Source of the DNA: Flavobacterium sp.
GTDB taxonomy: Bacteria > Bacteroidota > Bacteroidia > Flavobacteriales > Flavobacteriaceae
Assembly (NCBI RefSeq): GCF_030146175.1
Contig: NZ_JASLCE010000055.1
Span: forward strand, 1-7,593
Length of the DNA: 7,593 nucleotides
Direction of reading: 5' to 3'
Below, piece by piece: positions 1 to 6,102 of the stretch. Under the pieces are notes generated by a model, which ran no database searches, had not been told where the DNA came from, and saw only the letters and a program-made list of their open reading frames with translations. The first letter of the stretch is position 1. Each line of letters opens with the position of its first letter. The position numbers and the translations under genes are program-made.

Positions 1-362
1 TCTCCACCCGGTTTTGGAATATATCCTTTTCCGAAGCGCGCCAATAAAGGCCCAACGATCATAATAGAACCACGTAAAGCTCTTCCTTCGTCTTTAAAAT
101 CGATGGATTCCAGGTAATTCAGGTTCACTTCATCGGCCTGAAATGTATAGGCATTCGATCCGATTTTCTGGATTTTTACGCCCAGATTCCCTAAAAGGGT
201 GATCAATTTATTAACATCAATAATATCGGGAATATTCGAAATAGTCACTTTTTCCGGCGTTAGCAATACTGCACACAATATTTGCAAGGCCTCGTTCTTG
301 GCTCCCTGAGGGGTAATTTCTCCTTTTAATTTGATTCCCCCTTCTATTTTAAATGTTCCCAT
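1..362 (-). CDS. murA: MurA, UDP-N-acetylglucosamine 1-carboxyvinyltransferase (N-terminal part, cut by window edge)
   Basis: This enzyme transfers enolpyruvate from PEP to UDP-GlcNAc, the first committed step of peptidoglycan synthesis, in the cytoplasm. The window holds the first 120 codons plus two bases. The start is ATG at 362, giving MGTFKIEGG, which lines up with the start of E. coli MurA. Residues 20-24 read GAKNE and contain the catalytic Lys22 and Asn23 at the same numbers as in E. coli. Residues 96-105 read LRGSIMIVGP and include the conserved Arg97 (E. coli Arg91). The sequence ends in PKPGG followed by GA-, the position of the loop Cys115 of E. coli, so that residue is Asp or Glu here. 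It is the third gene of an operon, 14 bp behind the DUF4290 stop. The rest of the gene lies beyond the left edge. Identification is very secure. Confidence 0.96.
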   Translation of the reverse strand, partial: MGTFKIEGGIKLKGEITPQGAKNEALQILCAVLLTPEKVTISNIPDIIDVNKLITLLGNLGVKIQKIGSNAYTFQADEVNLNYLESIDFKDEGRALRGSIMIVGPLLARFGKGYIPKPGG

Positions 363-376
363 GTTTCGAAAGAAAA

Positions 377-1093
377 TTAAGCTTTTCGGTTATTGTTTTT
401 GTTGTTATTATTGTTTTTCTGGTTCGAATAATTCTTTTTGTTATTGTTGTTATTATTATTCGACTTACTTCCAAACTGTGTTTTATTGGATTGTTTTTTG
501 TTTACCCGCATCAGATCGGTTGTATTCGACAATTCCTCATCTGTTTTAAGTAGGTTGATCTGACCACCGGACAGTTCGTACAAATGTTCGAAAATCACTT
601 CGTCTTTTACGGTGTCTTTATTCCAGCTCAGGTACGATTTTTTCATATGGTTCGCAATAACCATGATCAGGGCGCTTTTCAATTCGCCATCTTCCCATTT
701 ATTGGCAACGTCGATCATGTATTTGATATTGTTCCCATAAAAACGGTATTTCGGAAAATTTTGCGGATACGCCAGTTTTTCCGGTTTTTGGTTCAATACT
801 TCTTTATTCGGAATCGGATACGGTGAATCGGCTTCCAATTTAAAATCGGACATGATAAACAATTGATCCCACAGCTTGTGCTGAAAATCGGGCACATCCC
901 GTAAATGAGGATTTAAACTTCCCATTACCGAGATAATGTATTTGGCTGCTTTGTTGCGTTCGTCGCGATCTTCAATCGCCGTAGCCTGATCGATCAGCTT
1001 TTGCAAATGACGTCCGTATTCCGGAATAATCAAATGGGGCCTTTCGGCATTGTATTCAAGAAAATGTATTGCCTCTTCTGGATTGTATCTCAT
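377..1093 (-). CDS. DUF4290 family protein with Asn/Lys-rich C-terminal tail
   Basis: A 238-residue protein of unknown function that I recognise as DUF4290, a Bacteroidota family often found beside murA. The N-terminal region, about residues 1-195, looks globular and mostly helical, with the conserved stretch PEYGRHLQKLI at 24-34 and a Trp/Tyr/Phe-rich middle. No signal peptide or membrane segment is visible, so it is probably cytoplasmic. From about residue 197 the composition changes abruptly to a polar, basic, low-complexity tail: seven Asn in a row at 222-228, then further Asn runs mixed with Lys, ending in RKA. Such a tail is likely disordered and could bind nucleic acid, which is inference. 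The gene lies 12 bp after DUF493 and 14 bp before murA, so the three are probably co-transcribed. The sequence AAGGA just upstream of the ATG may serve as a ribosome binding site. Confidence 0.9.
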   Translation of the reverse strand: MRYNPEEAIHFLEYNAERPHLIIPEYGRHLQKLIDQATAIEDRDERNKAAKYIISVMGSLNPHLRDVPDFQHKLWDQLFIMSDFKLEADSPYPIPNKEVLNQKPEKLAYPQNFPKYRFYGNNIKYMIDVANKWEDGELKSALIMVIANHMKKSYLSWNKDTVKDEVIFEHLYELSGGQINLLKTDEELSNTTDLMRVNKKQSNKTQFGSKSNNNNNNNKKNYSNQKNNNNNKNNNRKA

Positions 1094-1105
1094 AATTCCT
1101 TGTCT

Positions 1106-1396
1106 TTATAGCGAAATGATGCCTTCGATTGCTGTCAGTTCTAAATATTTATCGATTACACTTTGTGCACTCGGCATCGTTACGTTTATCGAAACACTGG
1201 TATATTTTCCGGTTTTCGAATGATTGGTCTGGATTACAGCACCCATACCGTCGAACGATTTTTCTATAGTGCTTACTTTTTCCGTATCGGTTGGCACTAT
1301 AAACTTAAACAAATATTCGGAAGGCCATAGTGTCGAGTTGGTTAACTCTTCTTTAAGTCTGTGGTAAAATTCCTCGGTTTTTTTATCCATTTTCAT
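1106..1396 (-). CDS. DUF493 (YbeD-like) family protein
   Basis: A 96-residue protein of the DUF493/YbeD family, small proteins with an ACT-like alpha-beta fold whose role is not firmly known. Visible family features are the WPSEYLFKFIVP strand at residues 24-35 and a second half alternating polar and hydrophobic residues (YTSVSINVTM, 65-74) followed by a helix and IEGIISL at the end. Length matches the family. Two start codons are possible: ATG at 1396 (MKMDKK) and ATG at 1390 (MDKK). The predicted promoter -7 element ends only about 12 bases before the first ATG, so the second start may be the one used. First gene of the DUF493-DUF4290-murA operon. Confidence 0.88.
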   Translation of the reverse strand: MKMDKKTEEFYHRLKEELTNSTLWPSEYLFKFIVPTDTEKVSTIEKSFDGMGAVIQTNHSKTGKYTSVSINVTMPSAQSVIDKYLELTAIEGIISL

Positions 1397-1407
1397 AAAA
1401 ATAAAAG

Positions 1408-1438
1408 CAAATATACGGTAGAGTTATGAATAATCAAG
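1408..1438 (-). promoter_or_regulatory. Bacteroidota-type promoter for the DUF493-DUF4290-murA operon
   Basis: Read on the minus strand, CTTG (1438-1435) is followed after 19 bases by TATATTTG (1415-1408). This matches the Bacteroidota primary sigma factor consensus TTTG-N19-TAnnTTTG with one mismatch in the -33 box. Transcription would begin near 1400-1403, leaving a leader of only a few bases before the DUF493 ATG at 1396, or about a dozen before the ATG at 1390. Confidence 0.75.
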
Positions 1439-1489
1439 GTCTGCTCCTATAATTTGAAGCCGACCGAAATCATAAATTTAGAAACTATT

Positions 1490-1520
1490 TCTGTTGTTTC
1501 CACAAAAAAATGTAAATTTG
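1490..1520 (+). promoter_or_regulatory. Probable promoter for the ATPase-recQ-fmt cluster
   Basis: TAAATTTG at 1513-1520 fits TAnnTTTG exactly; TCTG at 1490-1493 lies 19 bases upstream and matches the TTTG box with one mismatch. The predicted transcript start, near 1526, lies downstream of the TTG at 1454 that opens the longest reading frame and about 12 bases before the GTG at 1538. The element therefore supports the GTG start. It stands back to back with the minus-strand promoter at 1408-1438. Confidence 0.6.
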
Positions 1521-1537
1521 CGCCTTATTTTCAAAAA

Positions 1538-2074
1538 GTGGATAAGGAAATCATCGTTATAATTGGCGGACCTGGATCAGGGAAAACCACACTGATTAAT
1601 GGGCTTACGGATAAAGGATACACCTGTTATCCTGAAATTTCACGTGAAGTTACCCTGGAAGCCCGTGAGCAAGGAATCGAACAACTTTTCCTGGAAAAAC
1701 CACTTTTATTTAGCGAATTATTACTGGAAGGCCGAAAAAAACAATTTGTTAGTGCTACTAAAGAGCAAACCAATGTTGTTTTTCTGGACCGCGGTATTCC
1801 CGACGTACTGGCTTACATGCATTATATCGGCGATTCGTATCCGGCTTTTTTCGATGCCGCCTGTCGCGAGCACCTTTACACCCGAATCTTTATCCTTCCG
1901 CCCTGGGAAGACATTTATATTAGCGACGACGCCCGTTACGAGAATTACGAACAGGCGGTTTTAATCCACGAGCATTTGGTAGAAACCTACGAAAAATACG
2001 GTTATAACCTGATTGAAGTGCCGCGCGATACTGTAGATAACAGAATTCTTTTTATCTTAGACAAACTTTCATAA
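1538..2074 (+). CDS. Small P-loop ATPase, AAA_28/NadR-kinase-like
   Basis: A 178-residue single-domain P-loop protein resembling the AAA_28 family, related to the ribosylnicotinamide-kinase domain of NadR and to small nucleoside kinases. Walker A is GGPGSGKTT at residues 10-18. A conserved acidic/basic element PEISRE follows at 32-37. The Walker B-like FLDRG is at 82-86 with Asp84-Arg85, and a lid-like PPWEDIYISDDARYE occurs at 121-135. No membrane or export signal is present. Substrate is unknown; a nucleotide or nucleoside kinase role is inference from the fold. The start chosen is GTG at 1538 (MDKEIIVIIGG), because the beta strand before the P-loop begins there and a predicted promoter lies just upstream. 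The frame stays open back to a TTG at 1454, adding 28 residues that do not look conserved. It is followed 54 bases later by recQ. Confidence 0.85.
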   Translation: MDKEIIVIIGGPGSGKTTLINGLTDKGYTCYPEISREVTLEAREQGIEQLFLEKPLLFSELLLEGRKKQFVSATKEQTNVVFLDRGIPDVLAYMHYIGDSYPAFFDAACREHLYTRIFILPPWEDIYISDDARYENYEQAVLIHEHLVETYEKYGYNLIEVPRDTVDNRILFILDKLS

Positions 2075-2080
2075 TAACCA

Positions 2081-2115
2081 ATGGACCTTTAACAATCCGT
2101 TTAAAGGTTTTCCAT
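2081..2115 (+). repeat. Inverted repeat/hairpin between the ATPase gene and recQ
   Basis: ATGGA plus CCTTTAA (2081-2092) can pair with TTAAAGG (2101-2107) and TCCAT (2111-2115). This gives a 12-bp stem with an 8-base loop and a 3-base T bulge on the 3' side. It begins 6 bases after the ATPase stop and ends 13 bases before the recQ ATG. Only three or four T follow the inner stem and they run into CC, so it is a poor intrinsic terminator. It may be a partial terminator, an mRNA-processing site or a translation-affecting structure. Confidence 0.5.
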
Positions 2116-2128
2116 AGTATTTAATTTG

Positions 2129-4021
2129 ATGTCCGAAGCTTTACAGATACTCCAGAAATACTGGAAATACGATCGTTTTCGGATCCCGCAGGACGCCATC
2201 ATTCAGTCTGTTCTCGACGGGAAGGATACCTTTGCCCTATTGCCAACCGGTGGCGGAAAGTCGATTTGCTTTCAGGTTCCCGCAATGCTATTACCCGGAA
2301 TATGCCTGGTGATTTCTCCTTTGGTCGCACTAATGAAAGATCAGGTGCAAAATCTGCAAAAAAGAGATATCAAAGCAATAGCCTTAACCGGTGGAATTCC
2401 AACCGATGAACTTATTGATTTACTGGATAATTGCCAGTTTGGAAATTATAAATTCCTGTATGTATCACCCGAACGACTACAATCGGAATGGGTTATGGAA
2501 CGTATTAAAAGCTTACCCATTAGTCTTATTGCCGTTGATGAAGCACACTGTATTTCGCAATGGGGACATGATTTCCGACCGGCTTATCTAAAGGTTTCCG
2601 ATTTAAAAGCATTTTTTCCTAAAGTTCCGTTTCTGGCGCTTACCGCTTCGGCTACGCCTAAAGTTCAGGAAGACATCTGTAAGGAACTCCGATTGGATCA
2701 GCCTGCCATCTTTAAAAGCTCGTTTACCCGTCCGAATATCGCTTATATGGTTTTTGAAACGGAAGACAAATTATACCGGGTACAACAAATCCTAACCAAA
2801 AATCAGGATTCCTCTATTATATATGTCCGAAACCGGAAAGCCTGTCACGATATGGCTTCCCAACTCAATAGCCTTGGATTTACAACCGCCTACTATCACG
2901 GTGGTTTACCTTCCAAAGACAAAGAACAACAAATGCAACGCTGGCTTAACAATGCCGCTCAGGTCATGATTGCGACCAATGCTTTTGGAATGGGAATTGA
3001 CAAACCCGACGTTAAGACAGTCATTCATACCCAATTACCAGACAATCTTGAAAACTATTATCAGGAAGCCGGTCGCGCCGGACGAAACGGCGCCAAAGCT
3101 TTTGCTGTATTATTGGTTGCTCCGTCGGATATTGCCGCTTCTAAAAGTCAGTTTATAGAAGTACTTCCCGATAAGGACTACCTGAAAACCGTTTACCGAA
3201 AACTAAACAATTATTTTCAGATTGCCTACGGCGAAGGTTATAACGAGACCTTTGCTTTTAATCTGAATCGATTTTGCGCGCAATACCAGCTTTCGGTTTT
3301 AAGAACATTCAACGCTTTACAGTTTCTAGACCGTCAGGGTGTTTTGAGTCTTTCAGCCAATTTCTCCGAAAAGATTAGCATTCAGTTTTTATTACCCAGC
3401 AAAGAAATCATCCGATATATCAGTTTAAACAAGTCACATGAAGACATCATTGTGTCTATTTTAAGAAACTATCCCGGTGTGTACGATATGGAAGTGGGTA
3501 TCAACACCCATTTAATTGCCCGAAAAGCCAACACCTCCGAAGATAAGGTGCATTATGTTTTAAACATTTTACAGGAAAAAGCCATCATCAACTATAAAAG
3601 TCAGGCCAATGATAGTCAGCTTACCTTTAACGAAGTGCGCGAAGACGATTTGGTCATCAACCGACTAGCAAAATTCCTTGAAAAGCAAAATCAATTAAAA
3701 ATAACACAGCTTGATTCGGTTATCGCGTATATATCCGACAAAAAACAGTGCAAAAGTCAGTTTCTACTCCATTATTTTGGAGAAACCGACATTCCGGAAT
3801 GCGGCATTTGTTCGGTATGCATGAGCAAAAAGCAGGAATATGCCAATCCGGCGGCACTGGCCGAAAAAATCACTACCTTATTACAAAACGGCGCATTAAC
3901 TTCGAGAGAAATCGAAAGCACGCTCGATATAAGTCCGGATGCGACTATCTTTGTACTCCAACTTTTACTGGAACACAACCGCATCACCATTAACAAACAA
4001 AACCAATATATTCTAAAATAA
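2129..4021 (+). CDS. recQ: RecQ-family ATP-dependent DNA helicase with late zinc motif
   Basis: A 630-residue superfamily 2 DNA helicase that unwinds DNA 3' to 5' in repair and recombination. Helicase motifs appear in order: Q-motif region FRIPQ (17-21), Walker A TGGGKS (40-45), DEAH (137-140), the RecQ-specific aromatic loop CISQWGHDFRP (141-151), motif III LTASATP (171-177), motif V TNAFGMGIDKPD (283-294) and motif VI QEAGRAGR (312-319) with its arginine finger. A zinc site follows at Cys541, Cys558, Cys561 and Cys564, with exactly the canonical spacing C-X16-C-X2-C-X2-C. It lies about 222 residues after motif VI instead of about 51 as in E. coli RecQ. Residues about 370-535 and 570-630 look winged-helix-like. 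No HRDC domain is evident. Start is ATG at 2129; a TTG directly before it is less likely. The stop overlaps the fmt ATG by one base, suggesting translational coupling. Confidence 0.93.
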   Translation: MSEALQILQKYWKYDRFRIPQDAIIQSVLDGKDTFALLPTGGGKSICFQVPAMLLPGICLVISPLVALMKDQVQNLQKRDIKAIALTGGIPTDELIDLLDNCQFGNYKFLYVSPERLQSEWVMERIKSLPISLIAVDEAHCISQWGHDFRPAYLKVSDLKAFFPKVPFLALTASATPKVQEDICKELRLDQPAIFKSSFTRPNIAYMVFETEDKLYRVQQILTKNQDSSIIYVRNRKACHDMASQLNSLGFTTAYYHGGLPSKDKEQQMQRWLNNAAQVMIATNAFGMGIDKPDVKTVIHTQLPDNLENYYQEAGRAGRNGAKAFAVLLVAPSDIAASKSQFIEVLPDKDYLKTVYRKLNNYFQIAYGEGYNETFAFNLNRFCAQYQLSVLRTFNALQFLDRQGVLSLSANFSEKISIQFLLPSKEIIRYISLNKSHEDIIVSILRNYPGVYDMEVGINTHLIARKANTSEDKVHYVLNILQEKAIINYKSQANDSQLTFNEVREDDLVINRLAKFLEKQNQLKITQLDSVIAYISDKKQCKSQFLLHYFGETDIPECGICSVCMSKKQEYANPAALAEKITTLLQNGALTSREIESTLDISPDATIFVLQLLLEHNRITINKQNQYILK

Positions 4022-4968
4022 TGAAGGCATTACGTATCGTATTTATGGGAACTCCCGAATTTGCCGTTGGAATTCTCGACACCATATATCAGAACCATTA
4101 TGACATTGCAGCCGTAATTACCGCACCAGACAAACCGGCCGGAAGAGGACAAAAAATCAAATATTCGGCTGTAAAAGAATACGCTCTCGAAAAAGGATTG
4201 CCGGTTTTACAACCTACCAATTTAAAAGATCCGCAGTTTCTGGCAGAATTACAAAGCCTTAACGCCAACTTACAGGTTGTAGTTGCTTTTAGAATGTTAC
4301 CGGAAGCCGTATGGAAAATGCCTTCATTGGGTACTTTTAACCTTCACGCCTCTTTATTACCAGAATATCGTGGTGCGGCACCTATCAATTGGGCAGTGAT
4401 CAACGGAGAAACCAAAACAGGCGTAACCACTTTCTTTATTGATGATAAAATCGATACCGGAGCGATGATTTTACGCGGCGAAACCGAAATCGGAGCCAAC
4501 GAAACCGCTGGTGAATTACACGACCGTTTGATGGTACTCGGACAGGAAACCGTTTTAAAAACTTTACAACTTATCGAAAAAGGAGAAGCCACTACGACGA
4601 TACAATCCGACAGCCCGGAAATCAAAACGGCTTATAAGCTTAACAAAGACAATTGCAAAATCGACTGGAATCAAAACGGAGCAACCGTTCACAATCTGGT
4701 ACGCGGTCTTAGTCCGTATCCGGCAGCCTGGTGTTATATTAAGGACAACGGACAGGAATGGAATGTCAAAATTTACGAAACAGCCTTCGAAGCGGCAAAT
4801 CATTCGCTGGCATCCGGAACCATTCAAACGACCAAAAAAGAAATTAAAGTTGCCGTTTCAAACGGTTATATCAACTTGTTACAATTACAATTCCCTGGCA
4901 AGAAAAGAATGAAAGCCTCCGAATTGTTAAACGGAATTGTTTTTTCGGAAAGTGCTATCGCTTTCTAA
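4021..4968 (+). CDS. fmt: Methionyl-tRNA formyltransferase
   Basis: Transfers a formyl group from 10-formyltetrahydrofolate to Met-tRNA of the initiator type, for bacterial translation initiation. At 315 residues it is of standard length. The N-terminal Rossmann-like domain starts IVFMGTPEFAV (6-16). The catalytic triad is visible as Asn107 and His109 in FNLHASLLPEYRG (106-118) and Asp145 in DDKIDTG (141-147). The SLLPxYRGAAPI signature is intact. The C-terminal OB-fold domain, about 205-315, contains VRGLSPYPAAW (227-237) and ends with the family's PGKKRMKASELLNG segment (292-305). The ATG shares its A with the last base of the recQ stop codon (TAATG), so translation is probably coupled to recQ. 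No clear terminator follows. Confidence 0.97.
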   Translation: MKALRIVFMGTPEFAVGILDTIYQNHYDIAAVITAPDKPAGRGQKIKYSAVKEYALEKGLPVLQPTNLKDPQFLAELQSLNANLQVVVAFRMLPEAVWKMPSLGTFNLHASLLPEYRGAAPINWAVINGETKTGVTTFFIDDKIDTGAMILRGETEIGANETAGELHDRLMVLGQETVLKTLQLIEKGEATTTIQSDSPEIKTAYKLNKDNCKIDWNQNGATVHNLVRGLSPYPAAWCYIKDNGQEWNVKIYETAFEAANHSLASGTIQTTKKEIKVAVSNGYINLLQLQFPGKKRMKASELLNGIVFSESAIAF

Positions 4969-4984
4969 GCCGCACAAACACTAA

Positions 4985-5014
4985 TAGTTGCACAAAAAAT
5001 GAAAAAAGCAACTA
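4985..5014. repeat. Inverted repeat downstream of fmt
   Basis: TAGTTGC (4985-4991) and GCAACTA (5008-5014) are perfect 7-base inverted arms around an A-rich 16-base loop. It starts 16 bases after the fmt stop. Neither strand has a T-run after the second arm, so it is not a canonical terminator. It could mark the 3' end of the recQ-fmt transcript or be a protein-binding site; chance occurrence is also possible. Confidence 0.35.
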
Positions 5015-5071
5015 AGTTTATTAACAAACAGCTCTAGTTATCAACATTTTCATACAAAAAGATCGAAAACA

Positions 5072-5102
5072 CTTGCGTAATTGGTAAATCCGTATAATTT
5101 TG
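5072..5102 (+). promoter_or_regulatory. Bacteroidota-type promoter for the HU gene
   Basis: CTTG at 5072-5075 and TAATTTTG at 5095-5102 are separated by 19 bases, matching TTTG-N19-TAnnTTTG with one mismatch. Transcription would start near 5108, giving an AT-rich leader of about 40 bases before the HU ATG. The leader contains no Shine-Dalgarno sequence, as is common for highly expressed Bacteroidota genes. Confidence 0.75.
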
Positions 5103-5147
5103 TAAGACATTTAATTAATTTTAACCAAACAATTAATAACTAGAATT

Positions 5148-5423
5148 ATGAACAAATCAGAATTAATCGATGCAATTGCTGCTGATGCAGGTATCACTAA
5201 AGCAGCCGCCAAATTAGCTTTGGAATCTTTTTTAAACAATGTTGAAGGAACTTTAGCTAAAGGTGGAAGAGTATCTTTAGTAGGTTTTGGTTCTTGGTCA
5301 GTTTCTAAGAGAGCTGCAAGAGAAGGAAGAAATCCTCAAACAGGAAAAACTATCAAAATTGCCGCTAAAAATGTTGTAAAATTTAAAGCGGGTGCTGAAC
5401 TGGAAGGTTCTGTAAATAAATAA
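5148..5423 (+). CDS. hup: HU family DNA-binding protein
   Basis: A 91-residue nucleoid protein of the HU/IHF family that binds DNA as a dimer, bends it and compacts the chromosome. The N-terminal helices run about 3-38. The signature GFGSWSVSKRAAREGRNP spans 46-63, and the DNA-intercalating Pro63 sits in the beta-arm RNPQTGK (61-67). The C-terminal helix begins near FKAGAEL (79-85). Length is typical. The gene is monocistronic, with its own promoter upstream and a strong terminator after it. Codon use differs from the neighbours: all arginine codons I read are AGA, and Leu codons are mostly TTA, whereas flanking genes use CGN freely. This suggests translational selection on a highly expressed gene rather than transfer. 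HU versus an IHF-like paralogue cannot be settled from sequence alone, but HU is the simpler reading. Confidence 0.96.
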   Translation: MNKSELIDAIAADAGITKAAAKLALESFLNNVEGTLAKGGRVSLVGFGSWSVSKRAAREGRNPQTGKTIKIAAKNVVKFKAGAELEGSVNK

Positions 5424-5444
5424 AATACATTTTAAAAAAAATAG

Positions 5445-5471
5445 AAAACCTCTCATTGAGAGGTTTTTTTT
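5445..5471 (+). terminator. Rho-independent terminator of the HU gene
   Basis: CCTCTC (5449-5454) pairs with GAGAGG (5458-5463) around a 3-base loop ATT. Flanking A-T pairs (AAAA at 5445-5448 with TTTT) extend the stem, and a run of eight T spans 5464-5471. It begins 21 bases after the HU stop. The A-run on the 5' side could also let it act on minus-strand transcripts, though no minus-strand gene reads into it here. Confidence 0.93.
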
Positions 5472-5489
5472 ATTCCTTCAACGTTTTTT

Positions 5490-5522
5490 TTTGGTAGAAT
5501 TGCCTTTTTTTTGTTAAATTTA
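5490..5522 (+). promoter_or_regulatory. Candidate promoter for the YqgE gene
   Basis: TTTG at 5490-5493 and TAAATTTA at 5515-5522 are separated by 21 bases. The -7 element has one mismatch at its last base and the spacing is slightly long. It lies between the HU terminator and the YqgE start, where a promoter is needed. The prediction is weak because the region is so T-rich that partial matches are easy to find. Confidence 0.35.
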
Positions 5523-5541
5523 ATTTTAAACTATCGCTAAA

Positions 5542-6102
5542 ATGATTTCAGTTAAGCCTCAAAAAGGAAACCTGCTCATTGCAGAACCTTCGATAATTGG
5601 AGATTTGTCATTTAACAGATCCGTTATTCTATTGGCCGATCACAACAGCGAAGGCTCTGTAGGATTTATACTCAACAAACCCTTAGGTTATACCATCCAC
5701 GACCTGATCCCCGAAATTAATGCTACCTTTAAAATTTACAACGGCGGACCGGTAGAACAGGATAACCTGTATTTTATCCACAATGTCCCGGAACTGATCA
5801 CAAACAGTATCGAAATTTCCAATGGAATTTATTGGGGCGGTGACTTCGAATTAACCAAAGAGCTGATTAACGAAGGAAAAATCAAGAAAAACAACATCCG
5901 TTTCTTTTTGGGATATACCGGATGGAACAGTCATCAACTCGAAGATGAACTGGAAGACAACGCGTGGATTGTTAGCGAAAACAGCTACAAAAACAAAATC
6001 ATCGGCAAACCGACCGCTCATTTCTGGAAAGAAAAAATCATGGAACAGGGTGGCGATTACCTGATTTGGTCGAATGCTCCGGAAAATCCGGTATTAAACT
6101 AA
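5542..6102 (+). CDS. YqgE/AlgH family protein (DUF179)
   Basis: A 186-residue protein of the YqgE/AlgH family, widespread in bacteria and of unknown biochemical role; AlgH was named for an effect on alginate genes in Pseudomonas. The family's features are all present: GNLLIAEP (9-16), the FNRSVILLADH stretch (24-34), GSVGFILNKP (38-47), NGGPV (67-71), GGDFE (99-103) and GYTGWNSHQLEDE (124-136). Length is typical. No signal peptide or membrane segment is visible. It probably has its own promoter because a strong terminator separates it from HU. Its stop codon overlaps the stop of the convergent aminotransferase gene. The assignment to family is secure; function is not. Confidence 0.93.
   Translation: MISVKPQKGNLLIAEPSIIGDLSFNRSVILLADHNSEGSVGFILNKPLGYTIHDLIPEINATFKIYNGGPVEQDNLYFIHNVPELITNSIEISNGIYWGGDFELTKELINEGKIKKNNIRFFLGYTGWNSHQLEDELEDNAWIVSENSYKNKIIGKPTAHFWKEKIMEQGGDYLIWSNAPENPVLN

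Noticed and set aside
331..553. Plus-strand open frames rich in Cys, Tyr and Phe opposite the murA/DUF4290 junction
   Set aside because: They are the complement of the Asn/Lys-rich tail and the start of murA. Both minus-strand genes are recognisable families with operon spacing, so the plus frames are composition artefacts.
584..826. Plus-strand 80-codon open frame inside DUF4290
   Set aside because: It is fully antisense to a recognisable family member and shows no domain or promoter of its own.
2126..2128. TTG as the recQ start
   Set aside because: An in-frame ATG follows immediately at 2129 and gives the natural start MSEALQ.
3748..3996. Overlapping open frames on both strands across the RecQ zinc region
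   Set aside because: The region encodes the intact zinc cysteines of RecQ with canonical spacing; the other frames have no recognisable content.
4344..4827. Minus-strand open frames inside fmt
   Set aside because: They are antisense to the catalytic and C-terminal domains of a well-conserved fmt gene.
4985..5014. Inverted repeat as a terminator of recQ-fmt
   Set aside because: There is no T-run after either arm and the loop is long (16 bases), so I list it only as an inverted repeat.
5039..5047. TTATCAACA as a DnaA box
   Set aside because: It has a mismatch to TTATNCACA at a key position, stands alone and has no dnaA, dnaN or other origin marker nearby.
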